Source: Oscillospiraceae bacterium
Lineage (GTDB): Bacteria > Bacillota > Clostridia > Oscillospirales > Ruminococcaceae
DNA: 7,033 bases
Assembly: GCA_022511485.1 (NCBI GenBank)
Contig: JAFLUJ010000317.1
Coordinates: 1-7,033, forward strand
Direction of reading: 5' to 3'
A program made the translations under genes and the position numbers. Of this stretch, positions 1 through 6,639 are shown one piece after another. The notes beneath the pieces are model-generated. The model did not search any database. It saw nothing but the letters and a program-made list of their open reading frames with translations, and had not been told where the DNA came from. Each line of letters starts with the position of its first letter. The stretch's first letter is position 1.

Positions 1-1058
1 TTCGGCTTGGATGCTGCAAAAACAGGGGATACCTCCAGCATATGGGATGCAAGCTCCAGCTCCTTGCCGTCGGTGAGGTCGTAGGTGTAGTCCTCTGTGA
101 AGCCGGTAGCTCCGGGTCTGCCTGCTGCCATTTTCTGAAGCACTGCTCCAAGAGCAGAGGTCTTGTAGTCTCCCTCAGGACCGAAGCCTATTCCCTTTGC
201 CATGATGTTCTGTACGGCGATTCCGGGAAGCTGGTTAAGTCCATACAGATCCTGGAACGTATCAGTAAATGCAGAGATTTTTTCCTTTGCAATGAATTTG
301 TCCAGAGCCACTTCATATTTTGCCTGTTCCTTTACAGCGGCGATGTTGTCGGTGTCCATATCGTACTTGTCTGCGTATTCCTTCATCTTTGCGTCTATCT
401 CAGCGTCGGTGACATCATTTGCGATCTTTACCAGATCTCCTACAGCATAGTAGTTCACGTTCCAGCCGTATTTGATCTCGCTTTCAACACGGTCGCCGTC
501 GGTAACTGCAACGTCTCTCATGTTGTTTCCGAACATAGCTACCTTCATTCCTTTTCCGAAATCAACAGCAGAAGCAGCATAAGCGAAACGGCGGATCTGA
601 GCGATAACGTTCTCATTCTTGTAATATCCTGCAACGACCTCACGCTTCATGCCAAGACGGGTGCAGATGAATCCGAACTCTCTGTCGCCATGAGCGGACT
701 GGTTGAGGTTCATGAAATCCATGTCGATACTGTCGTAAGGGAGTTTTTCATTATACTGTGTGTGGAGGTGGAGCATTGGTTTTTTAAGAGCCTGCAAAGC
801 ACGTATCCACATCTTAGCGGGAGAGAATGTGTGCATCCACATGATAACTCCGATACAGTCTTCGTCTGCGGTAGCCTTTACGCAGACTTTTTCCGCCTCT
901 GCTGCGGTAGTCACAAGGGGAGTATGCTCAACGGCTGCAATGTCGCTGAGCTTTTCGCTTAAAAATCCAGCCATTTCGTTGCTGTCCTTTGCAGCCTGAG
1001 AAAGTGTCTCCTCACCGTATAAGTCCTGACTTCCTGTGATAAAATATATTTTTTTCAT
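1..1058 (-). CDS. araA: L-arabinose isomerase AraA, N-terminal 352 residues (3' end cut by window)
   Basis: Cytoplasmic enzyme that converts L-arabinose to L-ribulose, the first step of bacterial arabinose catabolism. The start region reads MKKIYFITGSQDLYGEETL, the typical AraA N-terminus. Three of the four metal/catalytic residues known from E. coli AraA are visible at a constant offset of 11: E295 (in PEGDYKTSAL), E322 (in TEDYTYDL) and H339 (in ASHMLEVSP) match E306, E333 and H350. The fourth, H450 in E. coli, would lie beyond the left edge. The family is about 500 residues, so roughly 150 are missing because of the window, not a mutation. The start is an ATG with GGAGAT (1066-1071) seven bases upstream. 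It is the third visible gene of the operon, 55 bases after the GH51 gene, and supplies the step that uses the arabinose the two upstream hydrolases release. The identification is firm; the state of the C-terminus is unknown. Confidence 0.97.
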   Translation of the reverse strand, partial: MKKIYFITGSQDLYGEETLSQAAKDSNEMAGFLSEKLSDIAAVEHTPLVTTAAEAEKVCVKATADEDCIGVIMWMHTFSPAKMWIRALQALKKPMLHLHTQYNEKLPYDSIDMDFMNLNQSAHGDREFGFICTRLGMKREVVAGYYKNENVIAQIRRFAYAASAVDFGKGMKVAMFGNNMRDVAVTDGDRVESEIKYGWNVNYYAVGDLVKIANDVTDAEIDAKMKEYADKYDMDTDNIAAVKEQAKYEVALDKFIAKEKISAFTDTFQDLYGLNQLPGIAVQNIMAKGIGFGPEGDYKTSALGAVLQKMAAGRPGATGFTEDYTYDLTDGKELELASHMLEVSPVFAASKP

Positions 1059-1113
1059 AATAACTATCTCCATTCTGCTGTGCGGTGTCAGCTAAATTTG
1101 TATCCGCAGTTTT

Positions 1114-2577
1114 TTATGATAAGATAATGCTTACGACTGAACATTTTGGCAGTGTGAATTTCACGCTGCTGCCTGTGATCTCCGCGGGATGATCTGCGGG
1201 CTTGATCTTTTCAGGAGCGTCAAAATCATTGTATGCTCTTACGTCATTTGTAAGGATACACGCAGAAGCGGACTTAGGTGCAGCTCCCACGATGTCACAT
1301 TCGATCTCAAAGTCCTCGTCAAGAGAAGCATTTGAAAATGTCATGGTGATCTTGCCATCCTTGCTCATAGAAACGGACTGAGAAACAGCGGGAATACCGT
1401 TTGTATCCTGATTCTCCGTAAAGCTATAGAGAAGCTCAGAATCCTGATGAGTTTTATACATATTGAAAACATGATAAGTAGGTGTTTTGACCAGCTTTTC
1501 TCCCTCGGTAAGAAGCAGAGCCTGAAGAACATTTACAGCCTGAGCAAGATTTGCCATGCAGACAATGTCAGAGTGGGAGTTGAAAATGTTAAGACTGACA
1601 GCTGCGACGATAGCGTCTCTCATTGTGTTCTGCTGATACAGGAAGCCGGGATTTGTGCCTTCCTCAACGTCATACCAGCATCCCCATTCGTCAACTATGA
1701 GCTTCATGTTGTCGCTGTATTTTTTCATAATTGCGCTGTGCTTTTTGATAAGAGTGTCCATGAAAAGGGCGTTCTTGATGGTCTTGTAGTAATCCTCGTC
1801 GGTGAATTTTGTGGCGCTTCCCTTGCTTTCAAAATTTCCGGTGGGGATAGTATAGTAATGAAGGGAGATCGCCTTTGCGTGCCAGTCATTTACGATGGAC
1901 ATGAGCTTGTCTGTCCAGTTGTAATCGTCCACGTTAGGGCCTCCGGCAACCTTGAAAAGCTCATTTCCGCTGAAATTGCGGCAATAGGTCTGGTACTGAC
2001 GGTAAAGATCCGCATAATACTCCGGACGCATATTTCCGCCGCAGCCCCAGTTCTCGTTTCCGATGCCAAGATATTTCAGCTTCCAGGGCTTTTCTCTGCC
2101 GTTTTTGCGGCGAAGGTCAGCCAAGGGCGAAACTCCGTCAAAGGTTATATATTCGATCCAGTCAGCAAGCTCCTCCACTGTACCGCTGCCTACATTTCCC
2201 GCAAGATAGGGTTCGCAGCCCAGCTCCTCACAGAGGTTAAAAAATTCATGTGTGCCAAAGGAATTGTCCTCTGTAACTCCGCCCCAGTGAGTGTTGACCA
2301 TTTTGGGACGTTCTGATTTTTCACCGATACCGTCTTTCCAGTGATATTCGTCCGCAAAGCAGCCGCCCGGCCAGCGGAGAACAGGCATCTGAATTTCCCT
2401 GAACGCCTCGATGATGTCGTTTCTCACGCCATTGGTGTTTGGAATAGGGGAATCCTCTCCCACATATATACCGTTGTAGATACATCTTCCAAGATGTTCG
2501 GAAAAGTGTCCGTAAATTTCACGGTTGATGTGGGATCTTTTGTCCAGTGCGTTTACTGCCGCTCTGAGCTTCTTCAT
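1114..2577 (-). CDS. abfA: Alpha-L-arabinofuranosidase, glycoside hydrolase family 51
   Basis: Retaining exo-enzyme that removes terminal alpha-L-arabinofuranose from arabinan, arabinoxylan or their oligosaccharides. The protein has 487 residues, close to the usual bacterial GH51 length of about 500. The N-terminal part carries EIYGHFSEHLGRCIYNGI (about 20-37) and VLRWPGGCFADEYHW (about 66-80), both typical GH51 blocks of the TIM barrel. The acid/base is E175 in GIGNENWGCGG; the nucleophile is E297 in LIVDEWGCW. The last ~110 residues fit the C-terminal beta-sandwich. No signal peptide is visible (it starts MKKLRAAVNALDKR), so it is probably cytoplasmic, like other GH51 enzymes acting on imported oligosaccharides. 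A very strong AGGAGGT (2584-2590) lies six bases before the ATG. It is the middle gene, 45 bases after the GH127 gene and 55 before araA. Linkage preference cannot be read from the sequence. The symbol abfA follows common usage; arfA is also used. Confidence 0.96.
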   Translation of the reverse strand: MKKLRAAVNALDKRSHINREIYGHFSEHLGRCIYNGIYVGEDSPIPNTNGVRNDIIEAFREIQMPVLRWPGGCFADEYHWKDGIGEKSERPKMVNTHWGGVTEDNSFGTHEFFNLCEELGCEPYLAGNVGSGTVEELADWIEYITFDGVSPLADLRRKNGREKPWKLKYLGIGNENWGCGGNMRPEYYADLYRQYQTYCRNFSGNELFKVAGGPNVDDYNWTDKLMSIVNDWHAKAISLHYYTIPTGNFESKGSATKFTDEDYYKTIKNALFMDTLIKKHSAIMKKYSDNMKLIVDEWGCWYDVEEGTNPGFLYQQNTMRDAIVAAVSLNIFNSHSDIVCMANLAQAVNVLQALLLTEGEKLVKTPTYHVFNMYKTHQDSELLYSFTENQDTNGIPAVSQSVSMSKDGKITMTFSNASLDEDFEIECDIVGAAPKSASACILTNDVRAYNDFDAPEKIKPADHPAEITGSSVKFTLPKCSVVSIILS

Positions 2578-2622
2578 AAAAATACCTCCTATAGATAATT
2601 TATTTTAAGGTTTTAATGTGTC

Positions 2623-4521
2623 TCAATCGGGGATCCATACTCTCATCTGATTTTCGCCCCGGTTTCCCCATGTGTAATAAGGAACAGCAGCTGCTTCACA
2701 GGGGGTTGAAAAGGGCTTTTGAGATGTATACAGAGAATCCGTCTGTGATATTTTTAATGCAGGAACGGAAAGTCTTACCGTTCCTCCAAGCAGGTCGGGG
2801 GAGCTTTCGGCGATGATCTCCTTTCCGGTATCAAGTCTCAGTGAAAGCACGTCGCCTCCGTTGTCTATGCCCTCGAAGCAATATACCAGAGGACCCCGGC
2901 AGACTGCTGCCATTCCGGACAGTCTTGGGATCTTCCCGGAGGCATAAACGAACCTTGGAGAATCGTCCAAAGTCAGGATCACTTCATCACCGTCCGATAC
3001 GGATAAATAGATATAGCCATTTTCGGGAAGGTTAGAGCTTGCATTTCCGTTGACATCAAGAGAAAATTTCCCGCTCCAGTGAGGTATCCTTACAGCGAGA
3101 CGTCCGCTGCCCGATACTTTGTATTTCACGGTAAACCCGTAGGGATATTCAGTTTCGCAGACAAGGCTCATTCCGTTTTCAAAGCTGACCTTTCCCGCTG
3201 CGAAAAGATGACAGTAGGCAGTATCACTGCTTTCGCCGTAAGCGTATTTTCCGAATGATGAGATAAGTCTTGCCACATTGGGAGGACAGCAGGCACAGGC
3301 GTACCAGCCGGGTCTTTGGGGAAGGTCGTGTCTGTGAGTGGGGGAGACCCCTGATATTCCCGGGATCACTTCAAGAGGGTTCACATAGAAAAATCTCTTT
3401 CCGTCAAGCTGCATACCTGCAAGGACGGTGTTGTAGAATGCCTGCTCCATGACGTCGGCGTATTCGCCCCTGACCTCATTTTCAAGCATTCTGGATGCAA
3501 AGAACATCAGACCTATGGACGCACAGGTCTCGGCATAAGCAGTATCGGAGGGAAGATCGTGATCCACGCTGAAGGCTTCTCCGATAACTGTAGAACCGAT
3601 ACCTCCGGTTATGTATATCTGCCTTTTCGTAATACTTTCCCAAAGACGTTTGCAGGCGGTGTACAGCTCGGTATCGTCTGTTTCTGCGGCAAGATCAGCC
3701 ATTCCCGTATAAAGATAAACTGCACGTACTGCATGACCCGTGGCACGCTCCGCCTTTCTGAGAGGGACTCCGCTTTGCTGATAGTCATTGTCCTCGGCGT
3801 TGTTTCCCCAGACTGTCCAGTCACGTCCTGCACGTTCTCTTTTGTAATAATCCGGGTCTGTTCCCCGGGTGTTGATAAAATGCTTTGCAAGAGCAAGACA
3901 TTTTTCATTGCCGGTGAGACGGTACATTTTCATAAGTGCAAGCTCGACTTCCGGATGTCCCGGGAAGCCGCCATGACCGTCCTCTATAAATATTTTATAA
4001 ATGTGTTCTGTGTTTTTTAGCATAACATCAAGGAGACGGCGTTTTCCCACTGCTTCATAATAAGCGCAGGCGGCTTCCATCATATGTCCTGCACAGTAAA
4101 GCTCGTGGGCTTCAAGAAGATTTGTCCACCGCTTGTCCTTGTCTTTTATAGTGAAATACGTGTTCAGGTAGCCGTCTTCATCCTGGGCTGCTGCAATTAT
4201 TTCAATAAGCTCATCAACGTTTTTTTCAAGCTCCGGGTCGGGGAAATTATGCAGAGAATATGCTGCTGCTTCGATCCACTTTCCGGCGTCGCTGTCCTGG
4301 AATACCATTCCGTAAAATCCGTCTCCCGCATCCTCACCGCAGAGCGCTTTTCCGGCGTTGATGAAATTCTGTACCACATGGCTCTTTTCCGCGCCATCGG
4401 CTTTGTCATTCAGAACCGCGTACTGATATGGGATGACCGTATCTCTGACAAGCTTCTGATATTTTCCTATAAAGCCCTCTGACATATATGCTTTCTGGGA
4501 AATCTGCTTCTGTGCTTTCAT
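2623..4521 (-). CDS. Beta-L-arabinofuranosidase, glycoside hydrolase family 127 (DUF1680 type)
   Basis: Predicted to release beta-linked L-arabinofuranose, for example from the beta-arabinooligosaccharides of hydroxyproline-rich plant proteins. The 632-residue protein is close to the 658 of Bifidobacterium longum HypBA1. Key HypBA1 residues map well: E315 in GEAFSVDHDLP (acid/base E322), E331 and C333 in AYAETCASIG (zinc ligands E338 and C340), and C411-C412 in CACCPPN (nucleophile C417 and ligand C418). Residues about 10-430 form the alpha/alpha barrel and the rest beta-sandwich domains. There is no signal peptide, so it is likely cytoplasmic. The frame is open upstream to an ATG at 4596, but that and the ATG at 4563 lie at or upstream of the predicted transcription start near 4561, and the ATG at 4533 abuts the purine-rich GGAAGG. 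I therefore chose the ATG at 4521, which has AAGGATGG upstream, a moderate ribosome site. It is the first gene of the arabinose operon. GH146, a related DUF1680 family, is the main alternative. Confidence 0.9.
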   Translation of the reverse strand: MKAQKQISQKAYMSEGFIGKYQKLVRDTVIPYQYAVLNDKADGAEKSHVVQNFINAGKALCGEDAGDGFYGMVFQDSDAGKWIEAAAYSLHNFPDPELEKNVDELIEIIAAAQDEDGYLNTYFTIKDKDKRWTNLLEAHELYCAGHMMEAACAYYEAVGKRRLLDVMLKNTEHIYKIFIEDGHGGFPGHPEVELALMKMYRLTGNEKCLALAKHFINTRGTDPDYYKRERAGRDWTVWGNNAEDNDYQQSGVPLRKAERATGHAVRAVYLYTGMADLAAETDDTELYTACKRLWESITKRQIYITGGIGSTVIGEAFSVDHDLPSDTAYAETCASIGLMFFASRMLENEVRGEYADVMEQAFYNTVLAGMQLDGKRFFYVNPLEVIPGISGVSPTHRHDLPQRPGWYACACCPPNVARLISSFGKYAYGESSDTAYCHLFAAGKVSFENGMSLVCETEYPYGFTVKYKVSGSGRLAVRIPHWSGKFSLDVNGNASSNLPENGYIYLSVSDGDEVILTLDDSPRFVYASGKIPRLSGMAAVCRGPLVYCFEGIDNGGDVLSLRLDTGKEIIAESSPDLLGGTVRLSVPALKISQTDSLYTSQKPFSTPCEAAAVPYYTWGNRGENQMRVWIPD

Positions 4522-4546
4522 AAATATGACCATCCTTCCAAAGTCC

Positions 4547-4575
4547 TTGACAAATATATACATATGTATTATAAT
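4547..4575 (+). promoter_or_regulatory. Consensus sigma-A promoter of the AraC-family regulator
   Basis: TTGACA (4547-4552) and TATAAT (4570-4575) are both perfect consensus hexamers with the ideal 17-base spacer. Transcription should start near 4582, giving a leader of about 48 bases before the TTG start at 4630. An unregulated promoter of this quality would be strong, which fits a gene needing repression, perhaps by its own product. The spacer contains a 12-base palindrome and the leader an 18-base inverted repeat. Confidence 0.8.
4558..4569. repeat. 12-base perfect palindrome in the shared promoter
   Basis: ATACATATGTAT reads the same on both strands. It fills most of the spacer between the -35 and -10 of the regulator promoter, overlapping the shared -10 octamer by two bases. 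On the other strand it spans the predicted start of the operon transcript. A protein bound here would probably block both promoters. In AT-rich DNA a short palindrome can arise by chance, so operator function is only a suggestion. Confidence 0.45.
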
Positions 4576-4596
4576 CTTATTAGCAGAAAAAATCAA
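4568..4596 (-). promoter_or_regulatory. Sigma-A promoter of the arabinose operon
   Basis: On the minus strand, TTGATT (4596-4591) is followed after exactly 17 bases by a perfect TATAAT (4573-4568). Transcription would begin near 4561, giving a leader of about 40 bases before the GH127 ATG at 4521. The -10 hexamer shares four bases with the -10 of the opposing regulator promoter. The 18-base inverted repeat at 4601-4618 lies just upstream of the -35, a normal place for an activator. The match and spacing are seen directly; activity and start site are inferred. Confidence 0.78.
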
Positions 4597-4600
4597 TGGA

Positions 4601-4618
4601 ATATATTCTTGAATATAT
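4601..4618. promoter_or_regulatory. 18-base inverted repeat, candidate operator of the AraC-family regulator
   Basis: The arms ATATATTC (4601-4608) and GAATATAT (4611-4618) are perfect reverse complements around a TT centre. The site lies at about -40 to -57 of the operon promoter, next to its -35, and at about +20 to +37 of the regulator transcript, directly before its Shine-Dalgarno sequence. One bound protein could activate the operon and block the regulator gene. AraC-family proteins often bind direct repeats, so assignment to this regulator is an inference. Confidence 0.5.
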
Positions 4619-4623
4619 GGAGG
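4619..4623 (+). promoter_or_regulatory. Shine-Dalgarno site that fixes the TTG start of the regulator
   Basis: GGAGG lies six bases before the in-frame TTG at 4630. There is no in-frame ATG or GTG at a suitable distance. The only upstream in-frame ATG, at 4564, lies between the -35 and -10 boxes and so would not be in the mRNA. Confidence 0.8.
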
Positions 4624-4629
4624 ATCATC

Positions 4630-5478
4630 TTGAACGAGATAATTATTTCTACGACCGGTCAGCCTGTTATATGCGGCTGTGATTTTCTTGCTGTTTCAGA
4701 ACCTTTTTTCCATGCTGACCGTGTTCTTGATTTTAATGTACTTATATATGTTGTTGACGGAGCAGTATATGTTTCCGAGGGGGAAACGGACTATGAGGTA
4801 AACGAGGGAGAGCTTCTTTTTCTGAAAAAAGGTATCAGGCACTATGGGAAAAGGGAGATTTCCCGCGGAACAAAATGGTATTATGCACATTTCTTCCTTG
4901 ACGAACGGTCGGGCGAATGCCGTGAATTTCAGCCGGATACTGCTTCTATCGGAGTAGACGAACCTCTTACACTTTTTGATGTCCTTCCCAAAAAGGTCTC
5001 AGGGCTAAAAAACGGACACATAGAGAAAAAATTTTCCGAGATCGCGGAATACTGTCATTCAGAGGACAGCTTTAAGCGAATGAAGATAAACGGTATGTTC
5101 CACTCTCTTCTGATAGATATTGCTTTGCTGAAATATACAGAGAAAAAGCCGGATACTCTTTCCGAAAGAATTTGTGTGTGGCTCAACGAACATTGCACCG
5201 AACCCTTTTCTGCATCGAGACTGGAGCACGAATTCTTTCTGAGCTACAAGCGAATGGCGGCAGTATTCAGGCAGGAACAGGGCAAAACCATGCAGCAGTA
5301 TCATACCAACCGCCGGATGTCGAGAGCGTGTTATCTGCTGAGGTCAACGCTTCTTCCCGTAAGCGAGGTGGCAGCCAGCGTCGGATACGATGATCCGTTG
5401 TATTTCAGCAGATGCTTTCATGCTTTTTCGGGAGTTTCGCCAAGCAGCTACCGTTTGTCTGCAAAATCGGATTACTAA
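4630..5478 (+). CDS. AraC-family transcriptional regulator, probable controller of the arabinose operon
   Basis: DNA-binding regulator of 282 residues with the two-domain AraC layout. Residues about 25-95 look like the cupin sugar-sensing domain (FNVLIYVVDGAVYVSEGE, then VNEGELLFLKKGIRHYG and a WYYAHFF strand). Residues about 185-278 are the double helix-turn-helix. The first HTH is around FSASRLEHEFFLSYKRMAAVFRQ, and the second carries the family signature VSEVAASVGYDDPLYFSRCFHAFSGVSPSSYR. Translation most likely starts at TTG 4630, set by GGAGG six bases upstream. It is transcribed divergently from the GH127-GH51-araA operon, with 108 bases between start codons, the usual position of a local regulator. 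Its ligand is unknown; L-arabinose or an arabinofuranosyl oligosaccharide is the obvious guess. It is not the GntR-type AraR common in Bacillus. The family is certain; the target is inferred from position and the inverted repeat in the promoter. Confidence 0.93.
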   Translation: MNEIIISTTGQPVICGCDFLAVSEPFFHADRVLDFNVLIYVVDGAVYVSEGETDYEVNEGELLFLKKGIRHYGKREISRGTKWYYAHFFLDERSGECREFQPDTASIGVDEPLTLFDVLPKKVSGLKNGHIEKKFSEIAEYCHSEDSFKRMKINGMFHSLLIDIALLKYTEKKPDTLSERICVWLNEHCTEPFSASRLEHEFFLSYKRMAAVFRQEQGKTMQQYHTNRRMSRACYLLRSTLLPVSEVAASVGYDDPLYFSRCFHAFSGVSPSSYRLSAKSDY

Positions 5479-5496
5479 GGCAATACCGCAGGTTTT

Positions 5497-5534
5497 CCGG
5501 GATTTATCCCGGGTCATGCCGGTGTTCGGGATAA
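5497..5534. terminator. Hairpin-forming convergent intergenic sequence, possible weak terminator
   Basis: CCGGGAT (5497-5503) and ATCCCGG (5506-5512) can form a compact GC-rich stem. TTATCCCG (5504-5511) can instead pair with CGGGATAA (5527-5534) across a 15-base loop. The two stems are mutually exclusive because they share ATCCCG. The position between the 3' ends of two convergent genes suits transcription termination in both directions. Neither strand has a good U-tract right after a stem, so this is not a standard intrinsic terminator. Confidence 0.4.
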
Positions 5535-5556
5535 GTCAGTTATTTGTATCCATAAA

Positions 5557-6639
5557 TTATTCTCCCTGATCCAAAAGCTTTTCCAGAAGAATATATTCAT
5601 ATTCAAAATCAATAAGAGATGAAAAGTAATCTTTGTTGATGTTTCCGTCCCTTATGAGCGCACCTATTGAGGGAACTCCCTCGTTTTTCAGTTCACTGCG
5701 TATTGCCTCGGCAAGTGCTTTCCCAAGACCCCGATGTTCAGCGTCCACTCCCATATAAAGCATAACATATCCGGAAGGCTTTGAACGTATCCTGAAAATT
5801 TTAATATAGTCTGCTATAGACAGCTTTCCGTAAACTGTATTTCCATAGTCCGGAATGCTTATGAAGAATCCCACCGGCTTATTTTTGAAATAAGCCATTT
5901 TCACCATATTGTACCGGATTATCGAGCCGAAATAACTGTAAAGTCCGGTGAATTCATTTTCGTTTATGCGTTTATATGCGGGAAAGCTGCTGTAAAGCTC
6001 TATCAGCATCCCGTAAACTTCTTTCAGAGCCTTGTTAAATCCATTTTTAGTTACGTTTTCTATAGAATAACCGGATGCCAGCTTTTCTGCAAGTCTGCTC
6101 GAAAATTTCTCAGAATCCACCTGATTTTCAACCTTGATATAATGATTTGACGAGTATCTCTCGCAGATCTGGTAACCGCATTCCTGCCATAATTTCGGAT
6201 AATAGGGCAGATTGTAAGGCTCTCCGGTGTAAGGACTTCCAAATTTGTCAGTTTTAAACCTGTATCTTATCCAGAATGAAGCGTCAACAGGTCCGACAAT
6301 TCTGTTAATACCGGAGCTTTTCGCGAACTCCTCTGCTGCTGAAAGAAGCTCTTTAACCGCTGCGGTATCATCAGCGCTTTCAAACAATCCCAGAAAAGCA
6401 GTTTTGTCATCAGGATAGATCGTTACAGCACAGCGGCTTATACATTTCCCGGCTTCGTCTGTTACAATAAACGCCTTTAACGAAAAATAATGACTTAAAA
6501 TATGTGTTCCGTTCAGCAGTGACCGTTCATCATTTTCATTCTGCATGATCTCATTTTTGCTGTAAAGATGTTTCGGCAGGGAAATAAATTTCTCCGTGAA
6601 ATCACTGCTGCCGTCCTGAGCAAGTACAGTGAAGCTCAT
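5557..6639 (-). CDS. GNAT-superfamily acyltransferase-like protein (YghO-like), function unknown
   Basis: A 360-residue protein whose C-terminal part (about 205-350) is a GNAT domain. The acetyl-CoA binding motif is clear at about 294-310: LYMGVDAEHRGLGKALAEA, with R303-G304-L305-G306-K307 matching the R/Q-x-x-G-x-G/A loop. The N-terminal half (about 53-130: AFIVTDEAGKCISRCAVTIYP, FLGLFESADD, RIVGPVDASFWIRYRF) looks like a second, degenerate GNAT fold without that loop. The run GEPYNLPYYPKLWQECGY (139-156) recalls the PYNPPYYPELLEAYGF-type segment of YghO-like proteins. There are no membrane segments or signal peptide, so it is cytoplasmic. It starts at an ATG overlapping the stop of the upstream ANL gene (ATGA), with GGAGG nine bases before, so the two are probably translationally coupled. 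The partner suggests transfer of an activated acyl or aminoacyl group, but the substrate cannot be deduced. Confidence 0.82.
   Translation of the reverse strand: MSFTVLAQDGSSDFTEKFISLPKHLYSKNEIMQNENDERSLLNGTHILSHYFSLKAFIVTDEAGKCISRCAVTIYPDDKTAFLGLFESADDTAAVKELLSAAEEFAKSSGINRIVGPVDASFWIRYRFKTDKFGSPYTGEPYNLPYYPKLWQECGYQICERYSSNHYIKVENQVDSEKFSSRLAEKLASGYSIENVTKNGFNKALKEVYGMLIELYSSFPAYKRINENEFTGLYSYFGSIIRYNMVKMAYFKNKPVGFFISIPDYGNTVYGKLSIADYIKIFRIRSKPSGYVMLYMGVDAEHRGLGKALAEAIRSELKNEGVPSIGALIRDGNINKDYFSSLIDFEYEYILLEKLLDQGE

Noticed and set aside
42..962. Long plus-strand open frame opposite araA
   Set aside because: It is antisense to a clear AraA coding region with conserved catalytic residues. 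The translation is a Cys/Val/Ser-rich shadow with no recognisable domain.
1081..1108. Possible terminator or attenuator between the GH51 gene and araA
   Set aside because: TGCGG and CCGCA can pair, but the stem is only five bases with an 18-base loop and no U-tract, too weak to report.
1447..2316. 289-residue plus-strand open frame opposite the GH51 gene
   Set aside because: It is the complementary-strand shadow of a well-conserved GH51 enzyme, with no family resemblance of its own.
3559..4020. 153-residue plus-strand open frame opposite the GH127 gene
   Set aside because: It lies entirely antisense to the conserved catalytic half of GH127 and its product shows no recognisable features.
4522..4596. 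Longer N-terminus for the GH127 protein, starting at the ATG at 4596
   Set aside because: That start overlaps the -35 box of the operon's own promoter, and the extra 25 residues are not part of the GH127 fold as I know it.
4568..4618. AT-rich repeats as a mobile-element end or replication-origin signal
   Set aside because: No transposase, target duplication or DnaA-box cluster is present. The promoter layout explains the AT-rich sequence better.
4564..4629. Longer N-terminus for the AraC-family protein, starting at the ATG at 4564
   Set aside because: That ATG lies between the -35 and -10 boxes, upstream of the expected transcript start. The TTG at 4630 has a well-spaced GGAGG.
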